DNA of 32,863 nt from NCBI RefSeq assembly GCF_025980345.1, contig NZ_JAPDUI010000012.1:1-32863 (forward strand), in the 5' to 3' direction. Position numbers and translations under genes: made by a program. Shown here piece after piece: positions 8,501 through 16,892 of this stretch (position 1 is the first letter of the stretch; each line of letters opens with the position of its first letter). The stretch comes from Arenimonas sp. GDDSR-1 (lineage in GTDB: Bacteria; Pseudomonadota; Gammaproteobacteria; Xanthomonadales; Xanthomonadaceae). The notes under the pieces are model-generated. The model was not told the origin of the DNA. It did not search any database and was given only the letters and a program-made list of their open reading frames with translations.

Positions 8501-9340
8501 ATGACAACCTATGCCATTGGTGATTTGCAGGGCTGCTACGACGTACTGGCCCGGCTGCTGGACCATATCAAATTCGACCCGGCCCAGGACCATCTCTGGT
8601 TCTGCGGCGATCTGGTCAACCGCGGCGGCCAATCACTGGAAACGCTCAAGCTGGTGCACTCCCTGCGCGAACGCAGCACGGTGGTACTCGGCAACCACGA
8701 CATGTCGCTGCTGGCCATCGCCCAGCGCAGCGAAGCCGACCAGAACAAGGTCAACCCGGATCTGCACCGGGTTCTGTTTTCAGCCGAGCGCGATGAACTG
8801 GTCGGCTGGCTGAGCCGGCAGAAGCTGTTCCATGTCGACCGCACGCTCGGTTTTGCCATGGTGCACGCCGGCCTGTCGCCGAAATGGACCTTGGATATGG
8901 CCTCGGCACGTGCGCGCGAGGTCGAGAAGATCCTGCAGAGCGACCAGGCCGCACGCCACTTGAAGGCGATGTACGGCAACCAGCCGAACTGGTCGCCGAA
9001 ATTGAACGGCACCGACCGGTTCCGCGCCATCGTCAACATCTTCACCCGCATGCGTTACTGCACGCCGAACGGACGCATCGGCTTCGAGGAAAAAGGCAAA
9101 CCGGGCACCCAGCAGCCGGGCTTCTATCCCTGGTTCTCGACACCGGGCCATGCCCAGCGCGAACTGCCGATTGTCTGCGGCCACTGGTCGACGCTGGGTC
9201 TGTTCATGGGTCTGGGCATTTACGCCATCGATACCGGCGCGGTCTGGGGCGGCACGCTGACGGCACTGGAGCTTGGTCCGGCGCTCCGCATCCATCAGGT
9301 TCCCGGGCGCAGCGACGGGTTCAGCAAAAACCGCGACTGA
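8501..9340 (+). CDS. apaH: Symmetrical bis(5'-nucleosyl)-tetraphosphatase ApaH
   Basis: 279 aa, close to the roughly 280 aa of enteric ApaH. It splits Ap4A into two ADP and also removes Np4-type caps from RNA 5' ends. The metallophosphatase signature is complete: GDLQGC (7-12), FCGDLVNRGG, VVLGNHDM, VHAGLSP, and C-terminal CGHWSTLG with the active-site histidine. The ribosome site before the ATG is weak. The stop lies three bases from the end of the convergent folA. Confidence 0.97.
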   Translation: MTTYAIGDLQGCYDVLARLLDHIKFDPAQDHLWFCGDLVNRGGQSLETLKLVHSLRERSTVVLGNHDMSLLAIAQRSEADQNKVNPDLHRVLFSAERDELVGWLSRQKLFHVDRTLGFAMVHAGLSPKWTLDMASARAREVEKILQSDQAARHLKAMYGNQPNWSPKLNGTDRFRAIVNIFTRMRYCTPNGRIGFEEKGKPGTQQPGFYPWFSTPGHAQRELPIVCGHWSTLGLFMGLGIYAIDTGAVWGGTLTALELGPALRIHQVPGRSDGFSKNRD

Positions 9341-9343
9341 CGC

Positions 9344-9841
9344 TCAAGGCAGATTCAGCCGGAAATAATCGGCAAAGCGGAACGCGAATGCATGCCGCTC
9401 ATCGGCGGCATGACTTTCACTGGCCGTTTCCAGCCAGTCGTTATCCTCGATTTCCGGAAACCAGGCATCCGCCTGCGGCAACACCGTATCGACATGGGTC
9501 AGATGCATCTGCCGGGCAAGCGGTAATGCCAACGCGTAGATCTCGCCACCGCCGATCACCATCAATTCGTCGCCCGCGCACAGATCCACCGCCTGCTCCA
9601 GCGTACCGACCGCCTGCATGCCTTCGAACGGCACCGCACCGCTGCGGGTCAGCACCAGATTGCGCCGTTCCGGCAGCGCTCGGCCCAGCGACTCGGCGGT
9701 CTTGCGGCCCATCACCACGGTTTTACCCAGGGTCAGTGCTTTGAAACGCTTCAGGTCGTCCGGCAGCCGCCACGGCAGGGAATTGGCGAAGCCGATGGCC
9801 CGACCCCGGTCGAGCGCGGCAATCAGGGTGATGCGGCTCAT
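9344..9841 (-). CDS. folA: Dihydrofolate reductase
   Basis: 165 aa, a normal chromosomal type I DHFR. It reduces dihydrofolate to tetrahydrofolate with NADPH and so restores the cofactor consumed by ThyA. Motifs: [30 protein letters not shown] with the substrate-binding Asp, [12 protein letters not shown] for NADPH, and MVIGGGEIY. The start overlaps the thyA stop by four bases (ATGA). The coupling fits the function, because every thymidylate made by ThyA generates one dihydrofolate. It is the last gene of the lgt-thyA-folA run. Confidence 0.97.
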   Translation of the reverse strand: MSRITLIAALDRGRAIGFANSLPWRLPDDLKRFKALTLGKTVVMGRKTAESLGRALPERRNLVLTRSGAVPFEGMQAVGTLEQAVDLCAGDELMVIGGGEIYALALPLARQMHLTHVDTVLPQADAWFPEIEDNDWLETASESHAADERHAFAFRFADYFRLNLP

Positions 9842-10653
9842 ACCGCGACCGGCGCCTTGATGGCCGCCTGCGGTTCGTATCCGGTGATTTCAATGTCCTC
9901 GAATGTGAATGCGAACAGATCGGTCACCGCCGGATTCAGACGCAGCTGGGGCAGCGGACCCGGCGTCCGGGAAAGCTGCTCCTTCACCTGCTCGAAGTGA
10001 TTGCTGTAGATATGGGCATCGCCGAAACTGTGCACGAAATCGCCGACATCCAGATCGCAGACCTGCGCGATCATATGCGTGAGTAACGCATAGCTGGCGA
10101 TGTTGAACGGCACGCCGAGAAAGATGTCGGCGGAGCGCTGGTAGAGCTGGCAACTCAGGCGCGGTCGGCCGCCGGCCTGCTTGGGCGGCGCGACATAGAA
10201 CTGGAACAGGCAGTGGCAGGGCATCAACGCCATCTGCGGCAGCTCGCCGACATTCCAGGCACTCACAATCAAACGGCGCGAATCGGGATTGCGGCGAATT
10301 TCACCGACCAGCCAGCTGATTTGATCAACCACCGTGCCGTCTTTGCCTTCCCAGCTGCGCCATTGCTTGCCGTACACCGGCCCGAGATCGCCGTTGGCAT
10401 CGGCCCATTCGTCCCAGATGCTGACTTTGTTGTCTTTCAGGTAGGCGATGTTAGTTTCGCCTTTGAGGAACCACAGCAGTTCGTGGATGATCGAGCGCAG
10501 ATGAAGCTTCTTGGTGGTCAGCAGCGGAAAGCCCTCGGACAGATCGAAGCGCATCTGGTAGCCGAATACCGAACGCGTTCCCGTACCGGTGCGGTCGTTT
10601 TTGTCCAGACCGTTGGCCATCACATGCCGCAGGAAATCGAGATAGGTTTTCAT
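9838..10653 (-). CDS. thyA: Thymidylate synthase ThyA
   Basis: 271 aa from ATG at 10653, which has AGGAG about nine bases upstream and overlaps the lgt stop (ATGA). The frame extends ten codons upstream without family support. ThyA methylates dUMP to dTMP using methylene-tetrahydrofolate. Seen: the N-terminal [19 protein letters not shown] with the phosphate-binding Arg, the catalytic cysteine in [30 protein letters not shown], and GDAHIYSNH for uracil and folate. A short Lys/Gly-rich insertion (PPKQAGGRP) follows the catalytic strand. Confidence 0.97.
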   Translation of the reverse strand: MKTYLDFLRHVMANGLDKNDRTGTGTRSVFGYQMRFDLSEGFPLLTTKKLHLRSIIHELLWFLKGETNIAYLKDNKVSIWDEWADANGDLGPVYGKQWRSWEGKDGTVVDQISWLVGEIRRNPDSRRLIVSAWNVGELPQMALMPCHCLFQFYVAPPKQAGGRPRLSCQLYQRSADIFLGVPFNIASYALLTHMIAQVCDLDVGDFVHSFGDAHIYSNHFEQVKEQLSRTPGPLPQLRLNPAVTDLFAFTFEDIEITGYEPQAAIKAPVAV

Positions 10654-11510
10654 GCCTTGTGCTCCTGCCGGCGCGACAGCCACAGCAATGCCACACCCAA
10701 GGCAATCAAGGGCAGGGAAAGCAGCTGGCCCATGGTCAGCCAGTTCCAGGCCAGGTAGCCGATGTCGGCATCCGGCTGGCGGATGAATTCGACCAGGAAG
10801 CGGAACACGCCGTAGCCGAGCGCGAACAGTCCGGATACGGCGTAGCGCGGCCGGGGTTTGCGCGAGTACCAGAACAGAATGACGAACAGCAACAGCCCTT
10901 CCAGCGCCGCCTGCACCAGTTGCGAGGGATAGCGTGCGTAACGGTCAAGCAGCCCCGACTCGTGTAGAACATGCAGCTGGGCGACACTTTGGCCGTAAAG
11001 ATCGGGTTCGGCACGCGGGAAAATCACGCCCCAGTCCCTGCCGGTATAACGGCCCCACAACTCGCCGCCGATGTAATTGCCGAGACGTCCGAACATCAGG
11101 CCCGGCGGCACCAGCGGCGCCAGGAAATCAAGGGTGTCGAACACGTGCTTTTTGGTCTGCATCGACCAGAAGGCAACCGCCGCCATGACGCCGAGCAGCC
11201 CGCCGTGGAAACTCATGCCGCCTTCGTTGATGCGCAGCAGAAACATCGGGTCGGCGATGAAATCGGACCAGCCGTAAAACAGCACGTAGCCGACACGGCC
11301 GCCGATGACCACGCCGAGCATGCTGTTGAACAGCAGATCGCTGAATCGGTTCTCGTCGATGCCGGGGAATCGTCCTGCACGGATCCGGTATCTGCCGAGC
11401 CCGTAGGCGGCGGCGAAACCGAGCAGATACATGATGCCGTACCAATGAATGCCATGCGGCCAGAACGGCAGCGGCAGGGCGACGGGGTCGATATCGTGCA
11501 GGAGGGTCAT
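10650..11510 (-). CDS. lgt: Prolipoprotein diacylglyceryl transferase Lgt
   Basis: 286 aa from ATG at 11510; a GTG at 11534 would add eight residues but lacks a ribosome site and fits the family N-terminus less well. Lgt attaches diacylglycerol from phosphatidylglycerol to the lipobox cysteine of prolipoproteins in the inner membrane. About seven membrane helices are present. Key motifs: [11 protein letters not shown] with the conserved Tyr, MSFHGGLLG with the essential His, and [14 protein letters not shown] with the Arg and Asn of the Lgt signature. LemA, encoded just upstream, carries a lipobox and is a likely substrate. The stop is coupled to thyA by an ATGA overlap. Confidence 0.96.
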   Translation of the reverse strand: MTLLHDIDPVALPLPFWPHGIHWYGIMYLLGFAAAYGLGRYRIRAGRFPGIDENRFSDLLFNSMLGVVIGGRVGYVLFYGWSDFIADPMFLLRINEGGMSFHGGLLGVMAAVAFWSMQTKKHVFDTLDFLAPLVPPGLMFGRLGNYIGGELWGRYTGRDWGVIFPRAEPDLYGQSVAQLHVLHESGLLDRYARYPSQLVQAALEGLLLFVILFWYSRKPRPRYAVSGLFALGYGVFRFLVEFIRQPDADIGYLAWNWLTMGQLLSLPLIALGVALLWLSRRQEHKA

Positions 11511-11581
11511 GGAAGTGTCCGCAGGTACAGACACTATTGTGCCCGAAAAAAGGGCGGGGACGCGAGCCGGATTTCAGCGGT

Positions 11582-12073
11582 TCAGAGGATCACCGGCTCG
11601 TCCGGCAGTTCTCTCGGGTTATCGGCCGCTGCCGGAAAATGCAGCGCCAGCAGAGCATTGATCCGGCCCAGACAGTCCAGAACCGCCCGGTCCGGTTGGC
11701 CATGGCGCATGGCCTCTGCGAAATCGGCGCACAAGGCATCCCAGCCCGCCTGCGGCACTTTGGCGGCGATACCGCGGTCGGCAATGATTTCAACCCGGCG
11801 CTCGGCCAATTGCAGATAGACCAGGACGCCGCTGTTCTCGGCCGTGTCCCAGATGCGCAAGGCTGAGAACAGTTGCTCGGCACGGCCGCGGGTGTGGATT
11901 CCGGCCAACAGTGCCATCGGGGAATAGCGCGCCTCGACGGCAAAGCACAGTTCGCCGGCATGACCGCGTTCGCCTTCGGCAATAAGGTCCCGGATGGCTT
12001 TCATGCGCTCGGGCGGAAACCAGCGACTCAGCTGGAACCAGCCGGAAAAAAGATTCTTTGCTATGCGATTCAT
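11582..12073 (-). CDS. TPM-domain protein, short form without signal peptide
   Basis: 163 aa from ATG at 12073, which overlaps the preceding stop by one base (TGATG) and has GGGAGGG upstream; a GTG at 12079 is less likely. It matches the TPM (YgcG, DUF477-like) fold through GELCFAVEARYS, FSALRIWDTAENSGVLVYLQLAERRVEIIADRGIAAKV and the helical tail. The family has been linked to acid phosphatase activity in plants and to membrane maintenance in bacteria, but the function here is unknown. No signal peptide or membrane helix is evident, unlike the upstream TPM protein. It ends the lemA-tpm-tpm group, and lgt starts 71 bp later. Confidence 0.85.
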   Translation of the reverse strand: MNRIAKNLFSGWFQLSRWFPPERMKAIRDLIAEGERGHAGELCFAVEARYSPMALLAGIHTRGRAEQLFSALRIWDTAENSGVLVYLQLAERRVEIIADRGIAAKVPQAGWDALCADFAEAMRHGQPDRAVLDCLGRINALLALHFPAAADNPRELPDEPVIL

Positions 12074-12939
12074 CACCACCCTCCCGATGCGCCGCCGCCG
12101 CCAAAGCCGCCGCCTCCGCCGCTCCAGCCGCCCGAACCACCGCCCCAGCCGGAACCGCCGCCGGGGAAGGACCCCCAGCTGCCGCCGCCGGAACTGAAGC
12201 GGCCGGGACCGGAACTGGCGATGAAAAAGGCAATCAGCGCGGCCAAAATGCCGTAGCCCAAGGTGCTGAGCACCAGAAAGCCGATGCCGCCCGCAACAAG
12301 ACCCGCTCCGAAGCGCCGCAGGAAAACAGGTTTCAGCCGGGTTCCGGCCGCCATGAGCCCGATGAACACGCCGATGAACAGCGCGAATACGCCGCTGGGT
12401 GGCGGTTGGTTTCCCGGCTCTTCCTGCAAGGGCGGCGGTAATTCCTCGCCGTCGATCAGCTGGACGATGGCGCCGGTCGCCTCGTTGATGCCTTGGTAAT
12501 AGTCGCCCTTTCTGAAGTTCGGGGCCAGATATTCCCGGATGATGCGCCCGGCTTTGGCATCGGGAATCGCACCTTCCAGACCGTATCCGACTTCAATCCG
12601 TACTTTCCGGTCATCCTTGGCGATGAACAGCAGCACGCCGTCATCGATTTTGGCGCGGCCCAGCTTGTTTTTCTCGGCCACTGCCAACGTGGCATCCTCC
12701 AGGGACTGCCCGTCCAGACTCGAAACCATGTACACCGCGACCTGGCTGCCTTTGCGCTGCTCGAATTCCGCCAGACGCTGCTCGAGCCCGGCTATCTGAT
12801 CGGCACTCAGGGTGCCGGTCCGGTCGGTGACGTGCTGCTCCAGCCTCGGTGCGGGCGAAGGAGCAGGTGCCGCCTGGCTCCGGCATTCACCGGAACCCAA
12901 TAACAGCAGCAGACCGCAGAGCGCCAGGGCGCGCGGCAT
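12073..12939 (-). CDS. TPM-domain membrane protein (YgcG-like) with glycine-rich tail
   Basis: 288 aa. An N-terminal hydrophobic segment (about 4-17) acts as signal peptide or anchor, followed by a Pro/Ala linker. The TPM domain spans about 34-165: VTDRTGTLSADQIAGLEQRL, GSQVAVYMVSSL, DDGVLLFIAKDDRKVRIEVGYGLEGAIPDA. Two hydrophobic helices (about 182-200 and 215-240) and a final Gly/Trp/Ser-rich tail of about 45 residues complete the YgcG layout, so the TPM domain should face the periplasm. Such proteins often occur beside LemA, as here: the lemA stop is three bases upstream. The biochemical role is not known. The tail is encoded by low-complexity CCG-rich DNA at about 12073-12205. Confidence 0.92.
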   Translation of the reverse strand: MPRALALCGLLLLLGSGECRSQAAPAPSPAPRLEQHVTDRTGTLSADQIAGLEQRLAEFEQRKGSQVAVYMVSSLDGQSLEDATLAVAEKNKLGRAKIDDGVLLFIAKDDRKVRIEVGYGLEGAIPDAKAGRIIREYLAPNFRKGDYYQGINEATGAIVQLIDGEELPPPLQEEPGNQPPPSGVFALFIGVFIGLMAAGTRLKPVFLRRFGAGLVAGGIGFLVLSTLGYGILAALIAFFIASSGPGRFSSGGGSWGSFPGGGSGWGGGSGGWSGGGGGFGGGGASGGW

Positions 12940-12942
12940 GAC

Positions 12943-13560
12943 TCAGCCGCCGGGTGCGGGAGCCGGCGCGGCCGGTGCGAACTCGACCGTCGGCGCTTTG
13001 GAAATGGCCGCTTCGTTTTCCACCGAGAAATTCGCTTTCGGCTGATAGCCGAACAGTTTGGCGGTGATATTCACCGGAAACTGGCGGATGTGCGTGTTGT
13101 AGGCCTGCACCGACTGGATGTAGCGGTTGCGGGCAACGGTCACGCGGTTTTCGGTGCCTTCCAGCTGCACCTGCAGATCACGGAAATTCTCGTTCGATTT
13201 CAGCTCCGGATAGTTTTCGGAAACCACCAACAGGCGCGACAGCGCACCGGACAGCTCGCCCTGGGCGGCCTGGAATTTCTTCAGGGTTTCCGGATCGGAA
13301 GCCTGATCGGCACTGATGTTCATCTGGCCGACGCGCGAGCGGGCATTGGTCACTTCAGTCAACACACGCTCTTCCTGGGCCGCGAAGCCTTTGACCGTGG
13401 CGACCAGATTCGGCACCAGATCGGCGCGGCGCTGGTACTGGTTCAGCACCTCCGACCACTGCGCCTTGACGGCTTCATCCTGCTGCTGGATGGTGTTGTA
13501 GCCGCAACCGGACAGCATCGCGGCAAGGACGATGAGGGAAAAAAGACGGAATCGTTGCAT
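12943..13560 (-). CDS. lemA: LemA family lipoprotein
   Basis: 205 aa. A signal peptide ends in the lipobox LSGC near residue 19, so Lgt, encoded in the same run, probably lipidates it. The body is the LemA alpha-helical bundle: EAVKAQWSEVLNQYQRRADLVPNLV, FAAQEERVLTEVTNARS, and VARNRYIQSVQAYNTHIRQFP. A Pro/Ala tail (APAAPAPAPGG) ends it. The ATG is preceded by GAGGTG. It forms a conserved pair with the TPM protein that follows three bases later; function is unclear, and an envelope role is inferred. Confidence 0.95.
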   Translation of the reverse strand: MQRFRLFSLIVLAAMLSGCGYNTIQQQDEAVKAQWSEVLNQYQRRADLVPNLVATVKGFAAQEERVLTEVTNARSRVGQMNISADQASDPETLKKFQAAQGELSGALSRLLVVSENYPELKSNENFRDLQVQLEGTENRVTVARNRYIQSVQAYNTHIRQFPVNITAKLFGYQPKANFSVENEAAISKAPTVEFAPAAPAPAPGG

Positions 13561-13602
13561 GGCGCACCTCGTGGGACGGGATGGCCTTATCCTACCGCAA
13601 AA

Positions 13603-14319
13603 TCAGCGTTTCTGACGCCGCCGGGACAGGATGTTCAGCGATTCGACAGCCGCGGAGAACGCCATGGCGAAATACAGCAGACTACGCTCGATATGAATGC
13701 CGAAACCGTCGGCAATCAGAGCCACGCCGACCAGGATGATGAACGCCAGCGCCAGCATCTTGACCGTCGGATGGCGGTCGATGAAATCGCCGATCGGATT
13801 GGAGGCGAAGATCATCACCGCCACCGCGATGACGATGGCGGCGACCATTACGGCGCGGTTATCGACCATGCCGACCGCGGTGATGACCGAGTCGAGCGAG
13901 AATACGATGTCGATGATGGCGATCTGGGCGATGACATAGCCGAACACCGCCGAAGGCTTGGTGTCGATGTCCTCTTCCTCGCCACGGCCCTCGACCGAAT
14001 CGTGGATCTCCAGAGTCCCTTTGACCAGCAGGAACAGGCCGCCGCCGATCAGTACCAGATCACGGACCGAGAAATTCTGCCCGAACAGCGAAAACAGATC
14101 GGACTGCATGCGCGCCAGATAGGCCAGCGACAGCAGCAGCATGATCCGGGTCACGCAGGCCAGCATCAGGCCGAACTTGCGCGCGGCCGGGCGGCGTTCC
14201 GGCGGCAGCTTGCTGACTGCAATGGAGATGAACACCAGGTTGTCGATGCCCAGCACGATTTCGAGCGTCGCCAGCGTGAGCAGCGCGATCCAGATCTCGC
14301 CGTTGAAAATCCATTCCAT
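13603..14319 (-). CDS. TerC family integral membrane protein (YgdQ-like)
   Basis: 238 aa with about seven membrane helices. It has the TerC acidic intramembrane motifs: LATLEIVLGIDNLVFISI near residues 17-34, and IIDIVFSLDSVITAVGM in the second half, plus FASNPIGDFIDRHPTVKMLALAFIILVGV. TerC proteins are linked to metal ion export, notably manganese, and to metalation of exported proteins; the substrate here is not known. The start overlaps the dgkA stop by one base (TGATG), with AAGGA upstream. The gene resembles the short YgdQ/YoaE type without CBS domains. Confidence 0.9.
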   Translation of the reverse strand: MEWIFNGEIWIALLTLATLEIVLGIDNLVFISIAVSKLPPERRPAARKFGLMLACVTRIMLLLSLAYLARMQSDLFSLFGQNFSVRDLVLIGGGLFLLVKGTLEIHDSVEGRGEEEDIDTKPSAVFGYVIAQIAIIDIVFSLDSVITAVGMVDNRAVMVAAIVIAVAVMIFASNPIGDFIDRHPTVKMLALAFIILVGVALIADGFGIHIERSLLYFAMAFSAAVESLNILSRRRQKR

Positions 14320-14711
14320 CAGGAATCCTTACTCCATTGCGGCCACAGCACCAGCAGCCAGCAGACCACCACATTCACATCGGACAGGAATACCGCCGCC
14401 GAACCCATGTCCTTGGCGCGGCCGGCCAGATCGTGGTGCTCCGGCCCCCAACGATCGACCACGGCCTCAATGGCCGAATTAAGGACTTCGACAATCAGCA
14501 CCAGCAGCAAGACCGAAACCAGCAGGAAGCGTTCGACCCCGGTTTGGCCCAGATACAATCCGAGCGGCACCAGCACGATGCAAAGGTAAACCTCCAGGCG
14601 GAACGAGGATTCCACCTGCCATGCAGCGCGCAGGCCCTTCATCGACCATTGGAACGCCTGCCAGATGCGGAAAGGCGAGCGCGGGGCGTGTGTATCGTGA
14701 CTGTCGGCCAT
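14319..14711 (-). CDS. dgkA: Diacylglycerol kinase DgkA
   Basis: 130 aa, the expected small trimeric membrane enzyme with three helices (about 38-58, 62-82, 108-126). It phosphorylates diacylglycerol, a by-product of periplasmic glucan and LPS modification, to recycle it into phospholipid. The signature is intact: EVLNSAIEAVVDR, including the catalytic Glu and the Asn, followed by LAGRAKDMGSAAVFLS. The N-terminal amphipathic segment (FRIWQAFQWSMKGLRAAWQVESSFRLE) matches. It is the first gene of the long minus-strand run reaching folA; 136 bp separate it from the upstream DUF853 gene. Confidence 0.96.
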   Translation of the reverse strand: MADSHDTHAPRSPFRIWQAFQWSMKGLRAAWQVESSFRLEVYLCIVLVPLGLYLGQTGVERFLLVSVLLLVLIVEVLNSAIEAVVDRWGPEHHDLAGRAKDMGSAAVFLSDVNVVVCWLLVLWPQWSKDS

Positions 14712-14847
14712 GCGGATTCAGAAGTTTGCGGGTAACGGGGGCAACCGTACCGGAAACGCGGGCAATGGCAGGAAAATCGACATGAACGGCACTCGGAACA
14801 GCGGAAACACCCCTATTTTGCCATAAAGACAGGGCATCCGGCCGGAT
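14712..14847 (-). promoter_or_regulatory. Longest intergenic region in the window, upstream of dgkA
   Basis: This gap lies between the DUF853 stop and dgkA on the same strand. A perfect 12-bp palindrome, ATCCGGCCGGAT, occupies 14836-14847 directly after the DUF853 stop. It has no loop and no T-run, so it is not a convincing intrinsic terminator. An AT-rich patch at about 14812-14830 (CAAAATA on the minus strand) could be part of a dgkA promoter. I find no reading frame or RNA gene in it. Confidence 0.3.
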
Positions 14848-16314
14848 TCACCGCTTTTTGCCGAGCAGCCCGCCCAGAATGCCACGCATGAACTTGCGGG
14901 CCTGATACTTGGCTTCCTGCTCGATGACGCCCTGTCGACGTCCGTTGCCGAACAGGATTTCCTGCAGGAACCCGGGTTCTTCCTTGGCGGCTTTCTCGGT
15001 TTTCTCGGGTTTGGCCGGACCTTGATCTGCTGGAGAAGCGTTCTGCACCCGTGCGTTCAGCTTTTCCCGGGCCGATTCCCGGTTGATTTCCTGATCGTAT
15101 TTGGCGCCCAAAAGACTCTGTGCCAGAACCGCCTGGCGTTCGGCATCGGTAAGCGCGCCCATGCGGCAGCGCGGCGGGCAGATGATGGCGCGCTCGACCG
15201 GCATCGGGATGCCTTTGTCCTGCAGGGTAGAGACCAGCGCCTCGCCGACCGCCAGTTCGGAGATCACTTTGGCGACATCGATTTTCGGATTCGGCACGAA
15301 GGTTTCGGCGGCGGTACGCACGGCTTTCTGGTCGCGCGGCGTGTAGGCGCGCAGGGCATGCTGGATGCGGTTGCCGAGCTGGCCGAGCACGTTGTCCGGA
15401 ATGTCGTCGGGGTTCTGCGAACAGAAATACACCCCGACGCCTTTGGAACGGACCAGACGCACGACCTGCTCGACCCGCTGCAGCAGGGCCGGCTGGATGT
15501 CGCCGAACAGCAGATGCGCTTCGTCAAAGAAGAACACCAGCTTCGGCTGTTCCAGATCGCCGACTTCGGGCAGGGTTTCGAACAGTTCGCTGAGCAGCCA
15601 GAGCAGGAAGCTGGAATACAGACGCGGCTGCAGGATCAGCTGGTCGGCGGTCAGCAGGTTGATCATGCCGCGGCCGGAGGCATGGCGCTGCATGATGTCG
15701 GACAGTTGCAGTGCCGGCTCGCCGAAGAAATGCTCGCCGCCCTGCTGTTCCAGACGCAGCAGGGCGCGTTGGATGGCCGCCACCGAAGCCGGCGAAACCA
15801 GACCGTATTTGGCGGAAACCTCGGTTTTGCTTTCCGCAACATGATTGAGTACCGCACGCAGGTCTTCCAGATCCAGCAGGAGCAGTCCATCATCGTCCGC
15901 CAGTTTGAAGGCGATATCGAGCACGCCGGCCTGTGTTTCGTTCAACTCCAGCACGCGGGCGAACAGATCGGGACCGAATTCGGACACCGTGGTGCGCACC
16001 GGATGGCCCTTCTTGCCATACAGATCCCAGAATGCCACCGGGCTGGCTTCATTGACGTAATCGGGAATGCCGATGTCGGTGACGCGTGACTGGATTTTTT
16101 CATTCATGGTTCCGGCGATGGCCAGTCCGGCGATATCGCCTTTGACATCGGCCATGAACACCGGCACGCCCATGCGCGAGAAGCCCTCGGCCAGAACCAT
16201 CAGCGACACCGATTTGCCGGTGCCGGTGGCGCCGGCGACCAGTCCATGGCGGTTGCCGTACTTTGCGAGCAAGGATACTTGCTGTTCGCCCTTGCCGATC
16301 AGGATGTCGCTCAT
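14848..16314 (-). CDS. HerA-like ATPase, DUF853 family (YjgR-like)
   Basis: 488 aa, similar to the roughly 500 aa of YjgR proteins. It is a cytoplasmic P-loop ATPase of the HerA/FtsK superfamily. Walker A GATGTGKSVSL lies near residues 29-39, followed by PVFMADVKGDIAGLA; Walker B is LVFFFDEAHLLF, and a sensor-like CSQNPDDIPDNVLGQLGNRIQHALRAYT follows. The C-terminus has a charged Ala/Glu/Lys linker (about 430-460) and a basic end (GLLGKKR). The function of this family is not established; DNA or protein translocation is inferred from HerA. Its start overlaps the stop of the aspartic protease gene (ATGA). Confidence 0.93.
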   Translation of the reverse strand: MSDILIGKGEQQVSLLAKYGNRHGLVAGATGTGKSVSLMVLAEGFSRMGVPVFMADVKGDIAGLAIAGTMNEKIQSRVTDIGIPDYVNEASPVAFWDLYGKKGHPVRTTVSEFGPDLFARVLELNETQAGVLDIAFKLADDDGLLLLDLEDLRAVLNHVAESKTEVSAKYGLVSPASVAAIQRALLRLEQQGGEHFFGEPALQLSDIMQRHASGRGMINLLTADQLILQPRLYSSFLLWLLSELFETLPEVGDLEQPKLVFFFDEAHLLFGDIQPALLQRVEQVVRLVRSKGVGVYFCSQNPDDIPDNVLGQLGNRIQHALRAYTPRDQKAVRTAAETFVPNPKIDVAKVISELAVGEALVSTLQDKGIPMPVERAIICPPRCRMGALTDAERQAVLAQSLLGAKYDQEINRESAREKLNARVQNASPADQGPAKPEKTEKAAKEEPGFLQEILFGNGRRQGVIEQEAKYQARKFMRGILGGLLGKKR

Positions 16315-16892
16315 GGATTGTTCTCCAGAATTAGGGTGTCGCCGGATTGTTCGATATTGAGGGTTTTCAGGACATTCATGCCGAGCAGTGCATTGCCTTC
16401 GAAATTCTTGCTGACGCCGATATAGACCTCATGCAGGGTAAACTGGCCGAAATCCAATCGGTTTGCCTTGGCCACACAGGCATCGCGGTCGACACCCATG
16501 GCGGTCCTGAACTCGACCGACTGGCAATCACCCAAGCCCGCTCGCTTAGCCAGATCGGTAGAAATGACCGACAGTGATGCCCCGGTATCCACCATAAATC
16601 GTACTGCCACGCCGTTGACCGATCCATCGAGATAATAGTGTCCGTCCTCCGAGCGCTTGAGCGACTGTTGGCCGTAGAACAGGATTTTTTCAGGCTTGAC
16701 CTGAGTGATTTGCGCGACAGGATTCTGCGATGCCGCATCGTTCAGCTTCGCACGAACGTCTGAGTTTTGCTGCTGCGCCACCGCGTTTGGGCGCATTTGG
16801 GCATCAAGCAAGGCCTGTTCCTGCATGCCGTGCCGGCGACCGATGACATAGGCGATGCCGGCGAACAGAACGATGAGAAGGAGGGTGCGCAT
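16311..16892 (-). CDS. Membrane-anchored retropepsin-like aspartic protease (TIGR02281 type)
   Basis: 193 aa. ATG at 16892 overlaps the asparaginase stop by one base and has AAGGA upstream; a TTG at 16895 is the alternative. One N-terminal hydrophobic segment (about 3-18) anchors it. After a Gln-rich linker comes a single retropepsin domain with the catalytic motif FMVDTGASLSVIS (Asp about 102) and the second-half motif NALLGMNVLKTLNIEQ. Such domains work as homodimers, each giving one catalytic Asp. The orientation suggests a periplasmic active site. Targets are unknown. It sits between a periplasmic isoaspartyl peptidase and a HerA-like ATPase, all overlapping. Confidence 0.9.
   Translation of the reverse strand: MRTLLLIVLFAGIAYVIGRRHGMQEQALLDAQMRPNAVAQQQNSDVRAKLNDAASQNPVAQITQVKPEKILFYGQQSLKRSEDGHYYLDGSVNGVAVRFMVDTGASLSVISTDLAKRAGLGDCQSVEFRTAMGVDRDACVAKANRLDFGQFTLHEVYIGVSKNFEGNALLGMNVLKTLNIEQSGDTLILENNP

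Noticed and set aside
11541-11555. GCCC-N7-GGGC hairpin between the short TPM gene and lgt
   Set aside because: A four-base stem whose T-run lies in the loop rather than after the stem; too weak to call a terminator.
12073-12205. CCG-rich low-complexity DNA considered as a separate repeat element
   Set aside because: It is explained by the Gly-rich tail of the TPM protein, with mixed Gly codons and no exact repeat unit.
13090-14589. 499-codon plus-strand open frame opposite lemA and the terC-like gene
   Set aside because: It spans several real genes on the other strand and its translation is His/Gln/Arg/Asp-rich with no domain; it is a shadow frame caused by GC-rich third positions.
14836-14847. 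Perfect palindrome ATCCGGCCGGAT after the DUF853 gene, considered as terminator or operator
   Set aside because: It has no loop or T-run, and the core TCCGGCCGGA also occurs inside pduO (2513-2522), inside bioA (26780-26789) and near 17917, so it looks like a common word in GC-rich DNA.
15022-16089. 355-codon plus-strand open frame opposite the HerA-like ATPase
   Set aside because: The opposite strand has intact Walker A and B motifs; this frame is His/Gln/Arg-rich and featureless.
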